Shown here: positions 8,437 to 16,543 of the stretch, in pieces
Layout: every line of letters begins with the position of its first letter
Position numbering within the stretch: position 1 is the first letter of the stretch
Source: Planctomycetota bacterium
Lineage (GTDB): Bacteria; Planctomycetota; Planctomycetia; Pirellulales; Pirellulaceae
Length of the DNA: 34,398 nucleotides
Direction of reading: 5' to 3'
NCBI GenBank assembly: GCA_963204995.1
Contig: CAUJKL010000217.1
Coordinates: 1 to 34,398, forward strand
Notes under the pieces: model-generated
What the model was told of the DNA's origin: nothing
The model's input: only the letters and a program-made list of their open reading frames with translations
Databases searched by the model: none
Made by a program: the position numbers and the translations under genes

Positions 8437-8856
8437 CTAACCACCCTCGCCTGCCGTGTTCATCATGTAATCGTGGATTCCCGCTCGCTTACAAAGATTG
8501 ATCGCGGTCACGGTGTACTCGACCGCTGCCCGCTTGTGTGACCGAATGACTACCGATTGATTCACGGGATTGTTCGTGGCAGCACGCACAAGAACTTCCG
8601 CCAACTCGTCGGTCTCCAGCGTTTGTCCGTTGACGTGAAACTTTCCGTCCTGGTCGATGTTGATGAACAATTCCTTCGGCGCGATCGTCAACGGCATCGC
8701 TTCGCTGGCATCTGGTAGCGGCACGTCGATCTCGCGGTCTTCTTGCGCGAAACGCGTCGCTACCAAGAAGAAAATCAACAGGAGGAACACGACGTCGATC
8801 AGCGGTGTGAGGCTGAGCGTCGAGATCGCTGTACCTTTTTGGATTTTGACTGCCAT
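8437..8856 (-). CDS. exbD: ExbD/TolR-family biopolymer transport protein
   Basis: A 139-aa protein of standard ExbD/TolR length. A short cytoplasmic start is followed by one membrane helix (about 17-34, LTPLIDVVFLLLIFFLVATR) carrying the conserved proton-pathway aspartate D21 in the LTPLIDVVF motif. The periplasmic domain (about 45-139) has the expected strands, including ELFINIDQDGKFHVNGQTL and the VVIRSHKRAAVEYTVTAIN stretch. ExbD and ExbB form the proton-driven stator in the inner membrane that energises TonB- or TolA-like proteins. It starts 12 bp after the exbB stop and is followed after 22 bp by the 1666-aa protein, so the three genes are probably co-transcribed. Whether it belongs to the Exb or the Tol type cannot be settled from sequence alone. 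Confidence 0.92.
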   Translation of the reverse strand: MAVKIQKGTAISTLSLTPLIDVVFLLLIFFLVATRFAQEDREIDVPLPDASEAMPLTIAPKELFINIDQDGKFHVNGQTLETDELAEVLVRAATNNPVNQSVVIRSHKRAAVEYTVTAINLCKRAGIHDYMMNTAGEGG

Positions 8857-8868
8857 GTGAGCGGCCTG

Positions 8869-9747
8869 TTATTTCGACGCTGAAGTGGATGCTGCGACGG
8901 GCGGCGCGGGGACGCTTTCGGGCTGGTCGCTCAATTCGCCATCGCCAGCTTGCCGACCAAACCGGACGCGGCCTTCGAATCGCTCGACTTGTGGCATCAA
9001 GTTGAACAACATCTCGTCAATCTGATGGAACAGCGTCTGGACGCGGCCTTCGAAGTAATGAGCAAAGATCGCGGCGGGAATCGCGACGCACAATCCGCCC
9101 AGCGTCGTGACGAGCGCGACGTAAATGCCTTCGGCCAAATAGTCCGCCTTGTTCAGGTCAGGTGTCAATTGCGTTGTATCGTGAAACGCTCGGATCATGC
9201 CCCAGACCGTACCCAGCAAGCCGAGCAAGGGTGCCACGGCGGCCGCCAGGATCAGCCAGCGGACATTCGCGTACAATCGATTCGCCTCGCGCTCGCCGGC
9301 CTCGGCCACGGCGTGCTCAAGCTCGTTGTGAGGTCGACCGACCTTCAGCAACATCGCGCGGACGACCGTTGCCGCTGCGGAAGGATATTGCTGGCAGAGC
9401 TTATAGGCCTTGCGTGGATCAAAGCCGCCTTGTGGTCCGCCGAGTTGACCCAGGCCAGTGACCAACGCCTCGGGCAACACACGATCTCGCCGCAAGCCAA
9501 TGAAGCGTTCGATGGTAAAGGTCACCACCAGCAGCGACATCAGCAGGATGGGAATCATGAACGCCCCACCCTGCACCAACAGCGTGAAGATGTTGATGCT
9601 TTCGATCTCGGGGCGTGGAGCCGCACTCGTGACGTCCTGACCAAAGGCCAGCGATGGCGAGACGATGCTGACGGCAGCGAACAGCAGCCCGATCGACAAC
9701 ATGGAATACAGGGCGAGCTTGCGCTCGTCGTCGACGCGATTCAGCAT
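8869..9747 (-). CDS. exbB: ExbB/TolQ/MotA-family proton channel protein with signal-like N terminus
   Basis: The frame opens at 9864, but the ATG at 9747 is chosen. It is preceded by AGAGAGG, gives a signal-peptide-like N terminus (hydrophobic core about residues 13-34), and leaves the REP-like repeat outside the gene. The 292-aa product has a membrane helix near 53-80 (GGAFMIPILLMSLLVVTFTIERF), then a cytoplasmic loop and two more helices with the MotA/TolQ/ExbB signature: VAPLLGLLGTVWGMIRAF and ALVTTLGGLCVAIPA. It is the stator subunit that pairs with ExbD. Extended ExbB proteins with a signal peptide are known in several phyla. The tail is Pro/Ala/Ser-rich. It lies 143 bp downstream of the TPR gene and 12 bp upstream of exbD. 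Confidence 0.92.
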   Translation of the reverse strand: MLNRVDDERKLALYSMLSIGLLFAAVSIVSPSLAFGQDVTSAAPRPEIESINIFTLLVQGGAFMIPILLMSLLVVTFTIERFIGLRRDRVLPEALVTGLGQLGGPQGGFDPRKAYKLCQQYPSAAATVVRAMLLKVGRPHNELEHAVAEAGEREANRLYANVRWLILAAAVAPLLGLLGTVWGMIRAFHDTTQLTPDLNKADYLAEGIYVALVTTLGGLCVAIPAAIFAHYFEGRVQTLFHQIDEMLFNLMPQVERFEGRVRFGRQAGDGELSDQPESVPAPPVAASTSASK

Positions 9748-9768
9748 TCGGGGCCTCTCTTCTCTCTG

Positions 9769-9883
9769 GTAGCCATCACGTTCCGCTGTGATGAGCCCGG
9801 TCAGGACAGATCCCGCCGGGTAAAGTCTTCTTTCGATTGTAATCCAACGGCCGAGGCTCATCACGACGGAGCGTGATGGCTAC
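9769..9883. repeat. Pair of REP-like palindromes in inverted orientation
   Basis: Arms 9769-9797 and 9855-9883 are inverted copies matching at 26 of 29 positions. Each arm is itself a hairpin built on CATCACG...CGTGATG with GTAGC at its outer end. The 57 bp between them have no ORF. The pair fills most of the gap between the TPR gene and exbB, so it could attenuate or process the transcript there. Confidence 0.7.
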
Positions 9884-9890
9884 TTTATGA

Positions 9891-12800
9891 CTACAACTTT
9901 TCCAATTTGCTCAATTGTTCTTTGGCTTGCTGTACTTTGTCGTGCTGGGGGTGACGCTGGACGACGTAGCTAAAGCTGGATTTCGCGTCCGCGATCAACT
10001 TTGCTTTGGCAGCGGCGTCGCTGGCGGACTTGATTTGCACTTCAGCACAGCGCCCCGCTTCGTAACCCGCCACCGCCTGCCAGGGCTTCACATCATCCGG
10101 GGCTTGTTCGCCCCCGTAGCCATACATTACACGCTTAAACGCGCGGATCGCCGCGTCGAACTTCTTCTGCTCGAAGAGAACTTCTCCTACCATGAACTGG
10201 CCGCGAGCACCAACTTCGCCACGCGACAACTCGGTCGCACGTTCGTAATCCTTGATCGCTGCATCGAGATCCTTCAAGTTTTGCTTGGCGAACCCTCGCT
10301 CGTAAATGGCTTCCGCGAGAAAGGGAGATTCTGGAAACTTGGTGGCGATCTGGTCGAGCATCTCGAGACTGGGCTGCCACTGCCCATCTTGAGCCGCACT
10401 CTGCCCACCGTGCAGCAACGTGAGCACTTGCTTCTGCTCGTCGGCAGAGGGCTTCTTCGAGGCGGCGGCAAAGGCTTCGAATGCATCCTTATATCGTTTC
10501 AGCTTGAACAAGCATTCGCCTTTCATGAACAAGCCATCCGCCGCCAAGCTACCGTCGGCATACGCTTTCAGCTGTTCCTCGAACTCTGCCAAGGCAGCAT
10601 CGTACTTCTCAAGTCGAAACTGAGCCCAACCGAGTTTGTGAATCGCGCGCTCGGCAACTTCGCCTCGTTCCGCTTTGCTTTTAGCTGCCGTGTACGACTT
10701 GACCGCTTCGGCGTATTCGTTCTTGTTATAAAGCGATTCCGCCACGTGTAGATTGGCTTCGGCGGAGAGCGGGTTGTCGGGATAACTGGCAGCTAGTTTC
10801 GCGAAAGTCGTCACGGCATCGTCCGGCTGATTCCGGTTCGTGTATGCCCAACCAAGCTCGTACAACACATTCGCGGCACTGGCATAATCCTTATTCTCGG
10901 CCAACAGCGATTCGAAAGTGGCGGTTGCTTGCTCGAACTTCTTCAAGGCGACTTCGGCCAATCCCCGTTCGTACAAGGCGTCGGACTTCTGCGGCTGCGT
11001 GGGATTGGATTTGAGAAAGGAGTCGAAATCCTTGACTGCGTTCTCGAAATCAGCGGTTTGCCGTCGGCACATGCCGCGTGCCAAGTACGATTCTGCGGCG
11101 AGTGTGTGTTCCGGATACTTATCGATTAGTGCTGTAAAGCTCTCCACGCCGGCGGGAAACTGCTTTGCTTTCAGCGACGACCAGCCTTTGCCGAAATAGG
11201 CGTAGGGAGCGAAGACCGAATCGCTCCACTTGGCGATGACCGCATCATAAGCAGCCGTCGCGGCGGCGTAGTCGCCCGACGCATAGTTGTATTCACCCAA
11301 GCGGAAGTTCGCCTGATCGAGCACGGCACTTTCCGGAAAGCCTTTGATCAACTTGCTGACCGTCGTCTTGGCGACATCCAATTGTTTGAGGCCGCGTTGA
11401 GCTCGCGACAAGTACAGCAAGGTCTCGTCGGCTTGTCGCCACTTCGGATCGGCTGCGATCGCTGCCGCGAGTGATTGGGCAGCGGGTTCAAATTGATTCA
11501 ACTGGAACTGGCTGGCCCCCAGCAAGAATTGTCCTTCTGCGATCTGCTCCGGTCGCTTCAACTCCTTGACAGTTTCCTGCAAGGCCGCGATGGCGTCTTC
11601 GTACTTCTTCTCCAGATACAATACGAGCCCCAACCGAACGCGCCATGAATCGTATTCGGCATGCTCTTTGTGGTTCGCCAACAAGTCGCGATAGCCCGCC
11701 TCGGCCTCCTCGTGTTTGCCAAGTTTCAAATTACAATCGGCAGCCACGTACTTGGTGTCCGGCAGGAAGCGGTCATTGGGATACTTGGCGATGAAAGCCG
11801 CAGCGTGCTTGAGCCCCTCGTCGTACTTGCCCAGTTCGAGGGCCGTGAAGGCGGCGTTGTAGAGAGCTTGTGCAGCCAGTTCGCTGTCGCCATGATCGCT
11901 GACGATTTGAAGGTACTTGGCAAGCGACGCTTCGCGACGATCCGGCAATGCGTACATACCGTCCGCTTCGTCCAACTTCAAATTGACGAGGAATTTACTC
12001 TCGGCGGCTTTCGGAAGTTGTTGCTCGGCGAGTGCGATGGCCTTGGCGGGCTCTTTGGCTTGCAGATGAATGCGACAGAGCCAGTGAGCGGCTTCCGGGG
12101 CTTCGGCTTTGCCCGCGTCGATACTCTTTTGGAACCAAATCGCGGCGTTGGTAAAGTCATTTGCGCGGTAAAACGCTCGTCCCGCCGCGATCGTAGCGTC
12201 GCCTAGATAAGTCGATTCTGGATAGTCCGTCGCGAGCTTGGCATATAGCTTTCCAGCCTCGTCAAATTTCTCAAGCTTCGCCGCGCAGTCGGCTTGGCGG
12301 AAGATCGCGTGATCCGCCGCAGCAAACCCTTCGATACCCGCTACCTCGCCGAACATTTTTTGGGCTGCCGCGACATCTCCGCCCTGGAACACGGTCTCGG
12401 CCTTCCGCATGCGAACTTCGTTGTAGAGCGCGCTGCCCTGGAACTCTTTCAAAAACAGGTCATAGATCGCACCTGCATCGGAATACGCTTGCTCTTCTTC
12501 GTAAGTCACTCCCAAGGCATACAACCCGTCGCTGCGCAAGGACGATTTCGGATGATCATCGATCAGTTTGCGATAGGCGGCGATGGCTTCGGGCTTCTTC
12601 TGAAGTTCGTACAGCGATTCGCCCAGGTAGAAAAGCGCCTGATCGGTGTACTTGCCTTTGGGAAACTGCCGGACCAAAGCCGCGAACGCCGCCGCGGCCT
12701 TCGATAGATTTTCGGTTCGGTCCCCCGCCTTGGCCGAATAGCGGCACCAACCGAGGTTGAGAAACGCGTCTTCAGCCAACTCGAACTTAGGATCCGCCTT

Positions 12801-13100
12801 GAGGATCGTTTCAAAATGGTCCGCCGCCTTGTCGTAGGCTTTCAATTGGAGATAGCAAACGCCAGCGTAATGTCGCGCCTTGGGAGCCAGCGGGTCTTTT
12901 GGAAACTCTTTCAGGAACTTCTCCCACTCTTCGGCAGACAAGGCGTATTCGCCGTTATTTTGAAAACTGGCGGCGTCTGAGTAGACAGTCAGTGCCTTGG
13001 GCGAGGATTTTGGCGCTTCAGTGTCCTGCGCGGCACAGTTAGTTGCCGACACGATGACAGTTAAAGCAGCGAAGGTCGCGAGAGCGAACGGCGATCTCAT
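9891..13100 (-). CDS. Very large TPR-repeat secreted protein upstream of exbBD
   Basis: A longer frame reaches 13160, but ATG at 13100 has AGGA eight bases upstream and yields a clean signal peptide (MRSPFALATFAALTVIVSA, cleavage near ..NCAAQD). The 1069-aa product is almost entirely tetratricopeptide repeats of the YbgF/CpoB/BamD-like type, with a G..L...G.Y..A...F..(L/F)...P pattern about 25 times and many '.FP.S' turns. It is exported and probably periplasmic, a multi-protein scaffold. It is the first gene of the TPR-exbB-exbD-giant set; in Gram-negative Tol-Pal loci a TPR protein (YbgF/CpoB) also accompanies TolQ/TolR, which supports an envelope-maintenance role by analogy only. The plus-strand ORFs opposite it are shadows. 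Confidence 0.88.
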   Translation of the reverse strand: MRSPFALATFAALTVIVSATNCAAQDTEAPKSSPKALTVYSDAASFQNNGEYALSAEEWEKFLKEFPKDPLAPKARHYAGVCYLQLKAYDKAADHFETILKADPKFELAEDAFLNLGWCRYSAKAGDRTENLSKAAAAFAALVRQFPKGKYTDQALFYLGESLYELQKKPEAIAAYRKLIDDHPKSSLRSDGLYALGVTYEEEQAYSDAGAIYDLFLKEFQGSALYNEVRMRKAETVFQGGDVAAAQKMFGEVAGIEGFAAADHAIFRQADCAAKLEKFDEAGKLYAKLATDYPESTYLGDATIAAGRAFYRANDFTNAAIWFQKSIDAGKAEAPEAAHWLCRIHLQAKEPAKAIALAEQQLPKAAESKFLVNLKLDEADGMYALPDRREASLAKYLQIVSDHGDSELAAQALYNAAFTALELGKYDEGLKHAAAFIAKYPNDRFLPDTKYVAADCNLKLGKHEEAEAGYRDLLANHKEHAEYDSWRVRLGLVLYLEKKYEDAIAALQETVKELKRPEQIAEGQFLLGASQFQLNQFEPAAQSLAAAIAADPKWRQADETLLYLSRAQRGLKQLDVAKTTVSKLIKGFPESAVLDQANFRLGEYNYASGDYAAATAAYDAVIAKWSDSVFAPYAYFGKGWSSLKAKQFPAGVESFTALIDKYPEHTLAAESYLARGMCRRQTADFENAVKDFDSFLKSNPTQPQKSDALYERGLAEVALKKFEQATATFESLLAENKDYASAANVLYELGWAYTNRNQPDDAVTTFAKLAASYPDNPLSAEANLHVAESLYNKNEYAEAVKSYTAAKSKAERGEVAERAIHKLGWAQFRLEKYDAALAEFEEQLKAYADGSLAADGLFMKGECLFKLKRYKDAFEAFAAASKKPSADEQKQVLTLLHGGQSAAQDGQWQPSLEMLDQIATKFPESPFLAEAIYERGFAKQNLKDLDAAIKDYERATELSRGEVGARGQFMVGEVLFEQKKFDAAIRAFKRVMYGYGGEQAPDDVKPWQAVAGYEAGRCAEVQIKSASDAAAKAKLIADAKSSFSYVVQRHPQHDKVQQAKEQLSKLEKL

Positions 13101-13351
13101 GAAAATGGTCCTCATTATCTGATCGAATCCCTGAAGCTGGTTATTCCAGATTGTGGCCATATGGCGTGTGCGCGCGGAACAGAACTCGCGTTATCGGCCA
13201 TCGTCGGGAGAGAATTATAGATGGCGTGGGTTCTTTCGTAATGCCTGGCCAGCCTTACCCGCGTATCTTGAATAACAATTTACCGCTCTGGTGGTGAAAA
13301 GGAAAGCCGCAGTTTTGTACGCAGGCCATGCAGGCGAGGGAGAGCTTCACT

Positions 13352-14899
13352 ATGATGTGGCATCCAAACGGGCTATCGGAAGGCTGCGTGGAGCCACAAA
13401 TTACGACTGCGGCAGCTTCACGCCCTGAAAGAAATTACAAAGCGGCAATGAAGACAGGCTCATCGCAAGTTGAATTCGGCGATTTCCAGACGCCTGCGGG
13501 GCTGGCACATTCTGTATGCGCGTACCTCGCGCGGCTGGGGGTTGCGCCGGCCACGATCATTGAGCCAACTTGTGGAGTCGGAGCGTTTTTACTGGAGTCG
13601 CTCGCAGCGTTCCCGCGTGCCGAGAAGGCTCTCGGCTTCGACATCAATGCGGAATATGTCGCGAGTTGCCGACAATTGATCCTGGCGACCGGCCACCAGC
13701 ATCGTGCCCAGGTTACAGAGGCGGACTTCTTTCAAGCCGATTGGCAGAAACTCCTGGACGCTGCCTCACCGCCACTGTTGGTCATCGGCAATCCACCTTG
13801 GGTGACCAATGCCGCTCTGGGAGCGATCGGCAGCTCGAACCTGCCCGTCAAAACGAACTTCCAAGGCCGAAAGGGGCTCGATGCGGTAACCGGCAAGAGC
13901 AACTTTGATATTTCGGAATGGATGTTATTGCACTTCCTGGAGTGGTTGAGTGGTCGCCAGGCGACGTTGGCGATGCTCTGCAAGACGGCCGTGGCGCGGA
14001 AAGTGTTGCGACACGGCTGGAAACAAGGACTTCAGATCGAACGAGCCGAGCTGCACGGGATCAATGCCGTTGCTAACTTTGGAGCGTCGGTTGATGCGTG
14101 CCTGCTGGTCTGTTTCATGCAGCCCGGCTCGCATTCTTGCGACTGCGACGTTTACGAGTCGCTTGACAACTCCGCCAGCCAGCAGCGGACGATCGGCTAT
14201 CACGACGAACGGCTGATCGCGGACCTGGAGTTATACCAGCGGCGACGAGAACTCGCCGGTTCGTCTTCCTACCGCTGGCGATCTGGCGTGAAGCACGATT
14301 GCGCGAAGGTCATGGAGTTGTCTGAATCGCCGGATGGACTCATGAACGGCTTTGGTGAGGTTGTGGAAATCGAAGACGAGTACCTTTATCCCATGCTAAA
14401 GAGTTCCGACGTGGCGAAGCAGGCATTGGCACCGCCGAAGCGATGGATGATCGTCACTCAAGCGGAAGTTGGAGCCGATACATCCGCCATCGAGACATTA
14501 GCGCCGCAGACGTGGACATATTTATCCGCACACGCCGACCGACTGGATCGACGCGGCAGTGCGATTTACCGCAAGCAACCTCGCTTCTCGGTCTTCGGAG
14601 TTGGTGCGTACACGTTTTCACCTTGGAAGGTTGCCATATCTGGTTTCTACAAATCTTTGTCCTTTGCAGTTGTGGGCCCGCATCAAGGGCGACCGGTTGT
14701 ATTTGACGACACGATCTATGCGATTGGGTGTGAAACCGAGCATGAAGCGAGATTACTGCATCGCCTGCTCATGAGCGACGAAGCGCAGGAGTTCTATCGG
14801 TCGATGATCTTCTGGGATGCGAAGCGAACCATCACCGTCGAACTGCTTGCCGCGCTCAGCCTCGATAAGCTCGCCGCTACCTGTGATGCTGTTCGCTAA
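13352..14899 (+). CDS. Solitary DNA adenine-N6 methyltransferase-like protein (Eco57I-type)
   Basis: The class I SAM-dependent methyltransferase motifs are clear: motif I EPTCGVGAFLLES (about residues 71-83), motif II GFDIN (about 95), and motif IV NPPW (about 147-150), the catalytic signature of N6-adenine or N4-cytosine DNA methyltransferases of the Eco57I/N-6 group. The C-terminal ~300 residues would hold target recognition. Starts are possible at 13328, 13352 and 13448; 13352 has GGGAGA seven bases upstream, while MKTGSSQVEFGDFQTP at 13448 is where family-like sequence begins. No restriction enzyme, specificity subunit or BREX/DISARM gene is adjacent, so it looks like an orphan methyltransferase or the remnant of a restriction system. 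It lies at the edge of a repeat-rich region with a toxin-antitoxin pair, suggesting transfer. Confidence 0.82.
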   Translation: MMWHPNGLSEGCVEPQITTAAASRPERNYKAAMKTGSSQVEFGDFQTPAGLAHSVCAYLARLGVAPATIIEPTCGVGAFLLESLAAFPRAEKALGFDINAEYVASCRQLILATGHQHRAQVTEADFFQADWQKLLDAASPPLLVIGNPPWVTNAALGAIGSSNLPVKTNFQGRKGLDAVTGKSNFDISEWMLLHFLEWLSGRQATLAMLCKTAVARKVLRHGWKQGLQIERAELHGINAVANFGASVDACLLVCFMQPGSHSCDCDVYESLDNSASQQRTIGYHDERLIADLELYQRRRELAGSSSYRWRSGVKHDCAKVMELSESPDGLMNGFGEVVEIEDEYLYPMLKSSDVAKQALAPPKRWMIVTQAEVGADTSAIETLAPQTWTYLSAHADRLDRRGSAIYRKQPRFSVFGVGAYTFSPWKVAISGFYKSLSFAVVGPHQGRPVVFDDTIYAIGCETEHEARLLHRLLMSDEAQEFYRSMIFWDAKRTITVELLAALSLDKLAATCDAVR

Positions 14900-14967
14900 C
14901 CAGTGTCTGTCCGAAGCGTCTGTGCGGAGGTTGCCGCAACGGCTTACAATGATATCCGCAGGTGAAG

Positions 14968-15104
14968 ACTAGTGCGTCATCCAGTCTTAATCGCGGGGTA
15001 GCGAAACTCGTCAAGAGTTTCGGCCGCCTCGCAAATTGCCGAAAGTCTCGACGACTTTCGCTACCGATCGAACCCCCAATTCTTAGCCTGGATGACACAC
15101 TAGT
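14968..15104. repeat. Nested inverted repeats (outer ACTAGTG..., inner GTAGCGAAA...)
   Basis: The outer arms 14968-14990 and 15083-15104 are inverted copies starting ACTAGTG and reading on through GTCATCCAG, with a few substitutions. Inside them, arms 14998-15023 and 15039-15064 form a second inverted pair (GTAGCGAAA.TCGTC), matching at 23 of 26 positions. The 137-bp unit is shaped like a MITE or a REP-pair insertion with terminal inverted repeats. No ORF lies within it. Confidence 0.7.
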
Positions 15105-15107
15105 AAA

Positions 15108-15179
15108 TCATTTTCCTGCCCACCATTTTCCTGCCATTTCCTGAACGGATTGGCAGGAAGATCGACGGCAGGAAGATGA
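15108..15179. repeat. Inverted repeat with doubled TTCCTGCC units
   Basis: The left arm 15108-15135 holds two TTTTCCTGCC units and the right arm 15152-15179 holds two GGCAGGAAGAT units in opposite orientation. The arms match at 23 of 28 positions across a 16-bp spacer. It begins 3 bp after the preceding nested repeat, so elements have accumulated here. Confidence 0.6.
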
Positions 15180-15199
15180 CATCTTCGATTCCTATAACT

Positions 15200-15219
15200 A
15201 ACCTTCCGAAACGAAGGTT
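15200..15219. repeat. Short hairpin AACCTTC-GAAGGTT
   Basis: AACCTTCCGAAACGAAGGTT forms a perfect 7-bp stem with a 6-nt loop. The CCTTCCGAAA part also appears in the hairpin inside the YfhO-like gene (29711-29741), which suggests a shared repeat family. A G-rich stretch, AAAGGGGGCAGGCGTTTTT, follows at 15231-15249. Confidence 0.4.
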
Positions 15220-15773
15220 CTGAATAAATCAAAGGGGGCAGGCGTTTTTGAATGGTGGTCGAGTTGTGGAATCTCACACCCGTCGTCCGTCCTGGCGCGA
15301 GTTGTTTTATGGCCCGGACCATCCGCGCTGGATGGAATGGTGAGGGGCGAATGATGGGTAGTCACGCCGGCTTCTATCGCGGGCCTGAGCCATCTCTGCT
15401 GAACGCCGAAAGTGAGCACTCACGATCGACTCGGCTCGCGGTTTGGGCGCACGTCAAGGACGAGCTCCAACAAAGTTCACAACCGACAACACCGGCACTC
15501 GCGTGTTGCCGAGATTCTCGCCGCGTCGAGTTGCAAAGTCTCCTTGGCATGCACTAAAATGTGCCAAGTCGAGACCAACCGGTAATGAATCCGCATAGAC
15601 GACCAGCCAAGCGCCTCAGTTCGACGCTCAATCTATCCCTCCGAGTACAGACGGTTAGTTTGTTATTCGTTTTTTTCGTCTGCCGGAGTAGCTGCCAAGA
15701 CGATGTGGCTGCCAACACGATGCGTCGACAGGGACGTTTGTGGGAGCTACGATTAAGGCGTGGAGAAGACCTA

Positions 15774-16004
15774 ATGGAAATTAAGGCATTCATCGATACA
15801 TTGAACCCTGAGCAACAGCAAGTCGCCTTTGATCTTCTTTGGCAACGCTTGGCTGCTGATTCGAGATCACTGGACTCTCCCGCGTGGCACGAAGACGTGC
15901 TTGCGTACCGCACAGCAAACCCTAGTAGCGAACCAACGATGCCTGTCGCTGAGGCTAGAATTGCAGTAAAGCGGATTATCAATGAACGTCGAAATTCGCA
16001 ATGA
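15774..16004 (+). CDS. Antitoxin of a type II toxin-antitoxin pair (addiction-module family)
   Basis: The open frame begins at 15561, but ATG at 15774, with GGAGA upstream, gives a 76-aa protein of the size expected for Unstab_antitox/addiction-module antitoxins. It has an N-terminal helix (MEIKAFIDTLNPEQQQVAFDL), the W38-H-E-D-V-L-AYR segment that resembles the 'W..E...R' motif of this family, and a C-terminal helix AEARIAVKRIINERR. It overlaps the toxin gene by 23 bp, the usual coupled arrangement. The antitoxin should bind and neutralise the toxin and repress its own promoter. Alternative: the longer 147-aa version from 15561, which would add a membrane-like stretch (VSLLFVFFVCRSSC); I consider this less likely. 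Confidence 0.75.
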   Translation: MEIKAFIDTLNPEQQQVAFDLLWQRLAADSRSLDSPAWHEDVLAYRTANPSSEPTMPVAEARIAVKRIINERRNSQ

Positions 16005-16278
16005 GGCACAGTTGGACATTGCCCAAGGCGTGGCTTTCTATGACCGGCAAAGCTATGGCGCTGGTGACTACTTTTACCAACGAATTTTTGGCGACATTGA
16101 GTCGCTGAGTGAGACGGCTGGCATCCATGAAATTCATTTCGGCTACCATCGGAAAATCGCGACTCGTCATCCATTTCTGATTTATTACCGATTGACGACG
16201 ACGGGCGTCGAAGTAGTCGCTGTCCTCGATGGTCGTTCACGTCCATCCGATATCGATGCGGTACTTCGACGACGTTAG
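15982..16278 (+). CDS. RelE/ParE-family toxin
   Basis: A 98-aa basic protein of standard RelE/ParE length. It begins with a strand and a long helix (MNVEIRNEAQLDIAQGVAFYDR, then AGDYFYQRIFGDIESL). The core strands are FGYHRKIATRHPFLIYYRL and GVEVVAVLDGRSRP; the R(K)...P(F/Y).(I/L).Y.. and V.AVLDGRR.P patterns are hallmarks of the ParE/RelE superfamily. Members either cleave mRNA in the ribosome or inhibit gyrase; which applies cannot be told. It is translationally coupled to the antitoxin (start inside its last codons). The pair lies in the accessory region after the orphan methyltransferase. Confidence 0.85.
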   Translation: MNVEIRNEAQLDIAQGVAFYDRQSYGAGDYFYQRIFGDIESLSETAGIHEIHFGYHRKIATRHPFLIYYRLTTTGVEVVAVLDGRSRPSDIDAVLRRR

Positions 16279-16414
16279 CGCGGACGAACCACGCGGATGC
16301 AACTCAGTTCCGGTGCCCCATCAACTTTACAAATGAATCGATCGCCGAAACGAGATGATCCTCACCGTTTTTTTCCCGATGAAGACGGACATTCCTGCCA
16401 CCTGGATGAACAGT

Positions 16415-16492
16415 ATGACGACCGACTCCGGCGGTTTCCCATCCGTGGGCGTTGGACGTCGCGGTGCCCGTGTCATGCTCCGGACTTCCTGA
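16415..16492 (+). pseudogene. In-frame upstream segment ending in TGA, probable broken N terminus of the following gene
   Basis: ATG at 16415 opens 25 codons (MTTDSGGFPSVGVGRRGARV and a few more) that end at TGA 16490-16492. The same frame then continues without a stop to 16927 and immediately encodes a membrane helix (YLLSLAALSAGIVLCVI). The most economical reading is one gene with a nonsense change at codon 26. Confidence 0.45.
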
Positions 16493-16543
16493 TCCGTCTA
16501 CCTCCTTTCGCTGGCAGCGCTTTCGGCTGGAATTGTTCTCTGT

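Larger units (their letters stand above)
14900..15773. other. Repeat-rich intergenic region of about 870 bp
   Basis: The region between the methyltransferase and the antitoxin holds three stacked inverted repeats (listed separately), a short hairpin, and a possible coding relic. The frame 15224-15343 reads without a stop into WRELFYGPDHPRWMEW and then TGA, which looks protein-like but was not identified. A 101-codon plus frame (15252-15557) and a 73-codon minus frame (15198-15419) show no recognisable domain and are not called as genes. The layout suggests decayed mobile DNA. Confidence 0.5.

Noticed and set aside
8950-9876. 308-codon plus-strand ORF opposite exbB
   Set aside because: The exbB frame has clear membrane helices and MotA/TolQ/ExbB motifs; the antisense frame has none.
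14900-15250. Clustered repeats taken as a CRISPR array
   Set aside because: The repeats are inverted, unequal and of different families; there is no regular direct repeat-spacer pattern and no cas gene.
15252-15557. 101-codon plus-strand ORF in the repeat region
   Set aside because: There is no domain, no ribosome site and no family-like pattern; it overlaps another protein-like frame.
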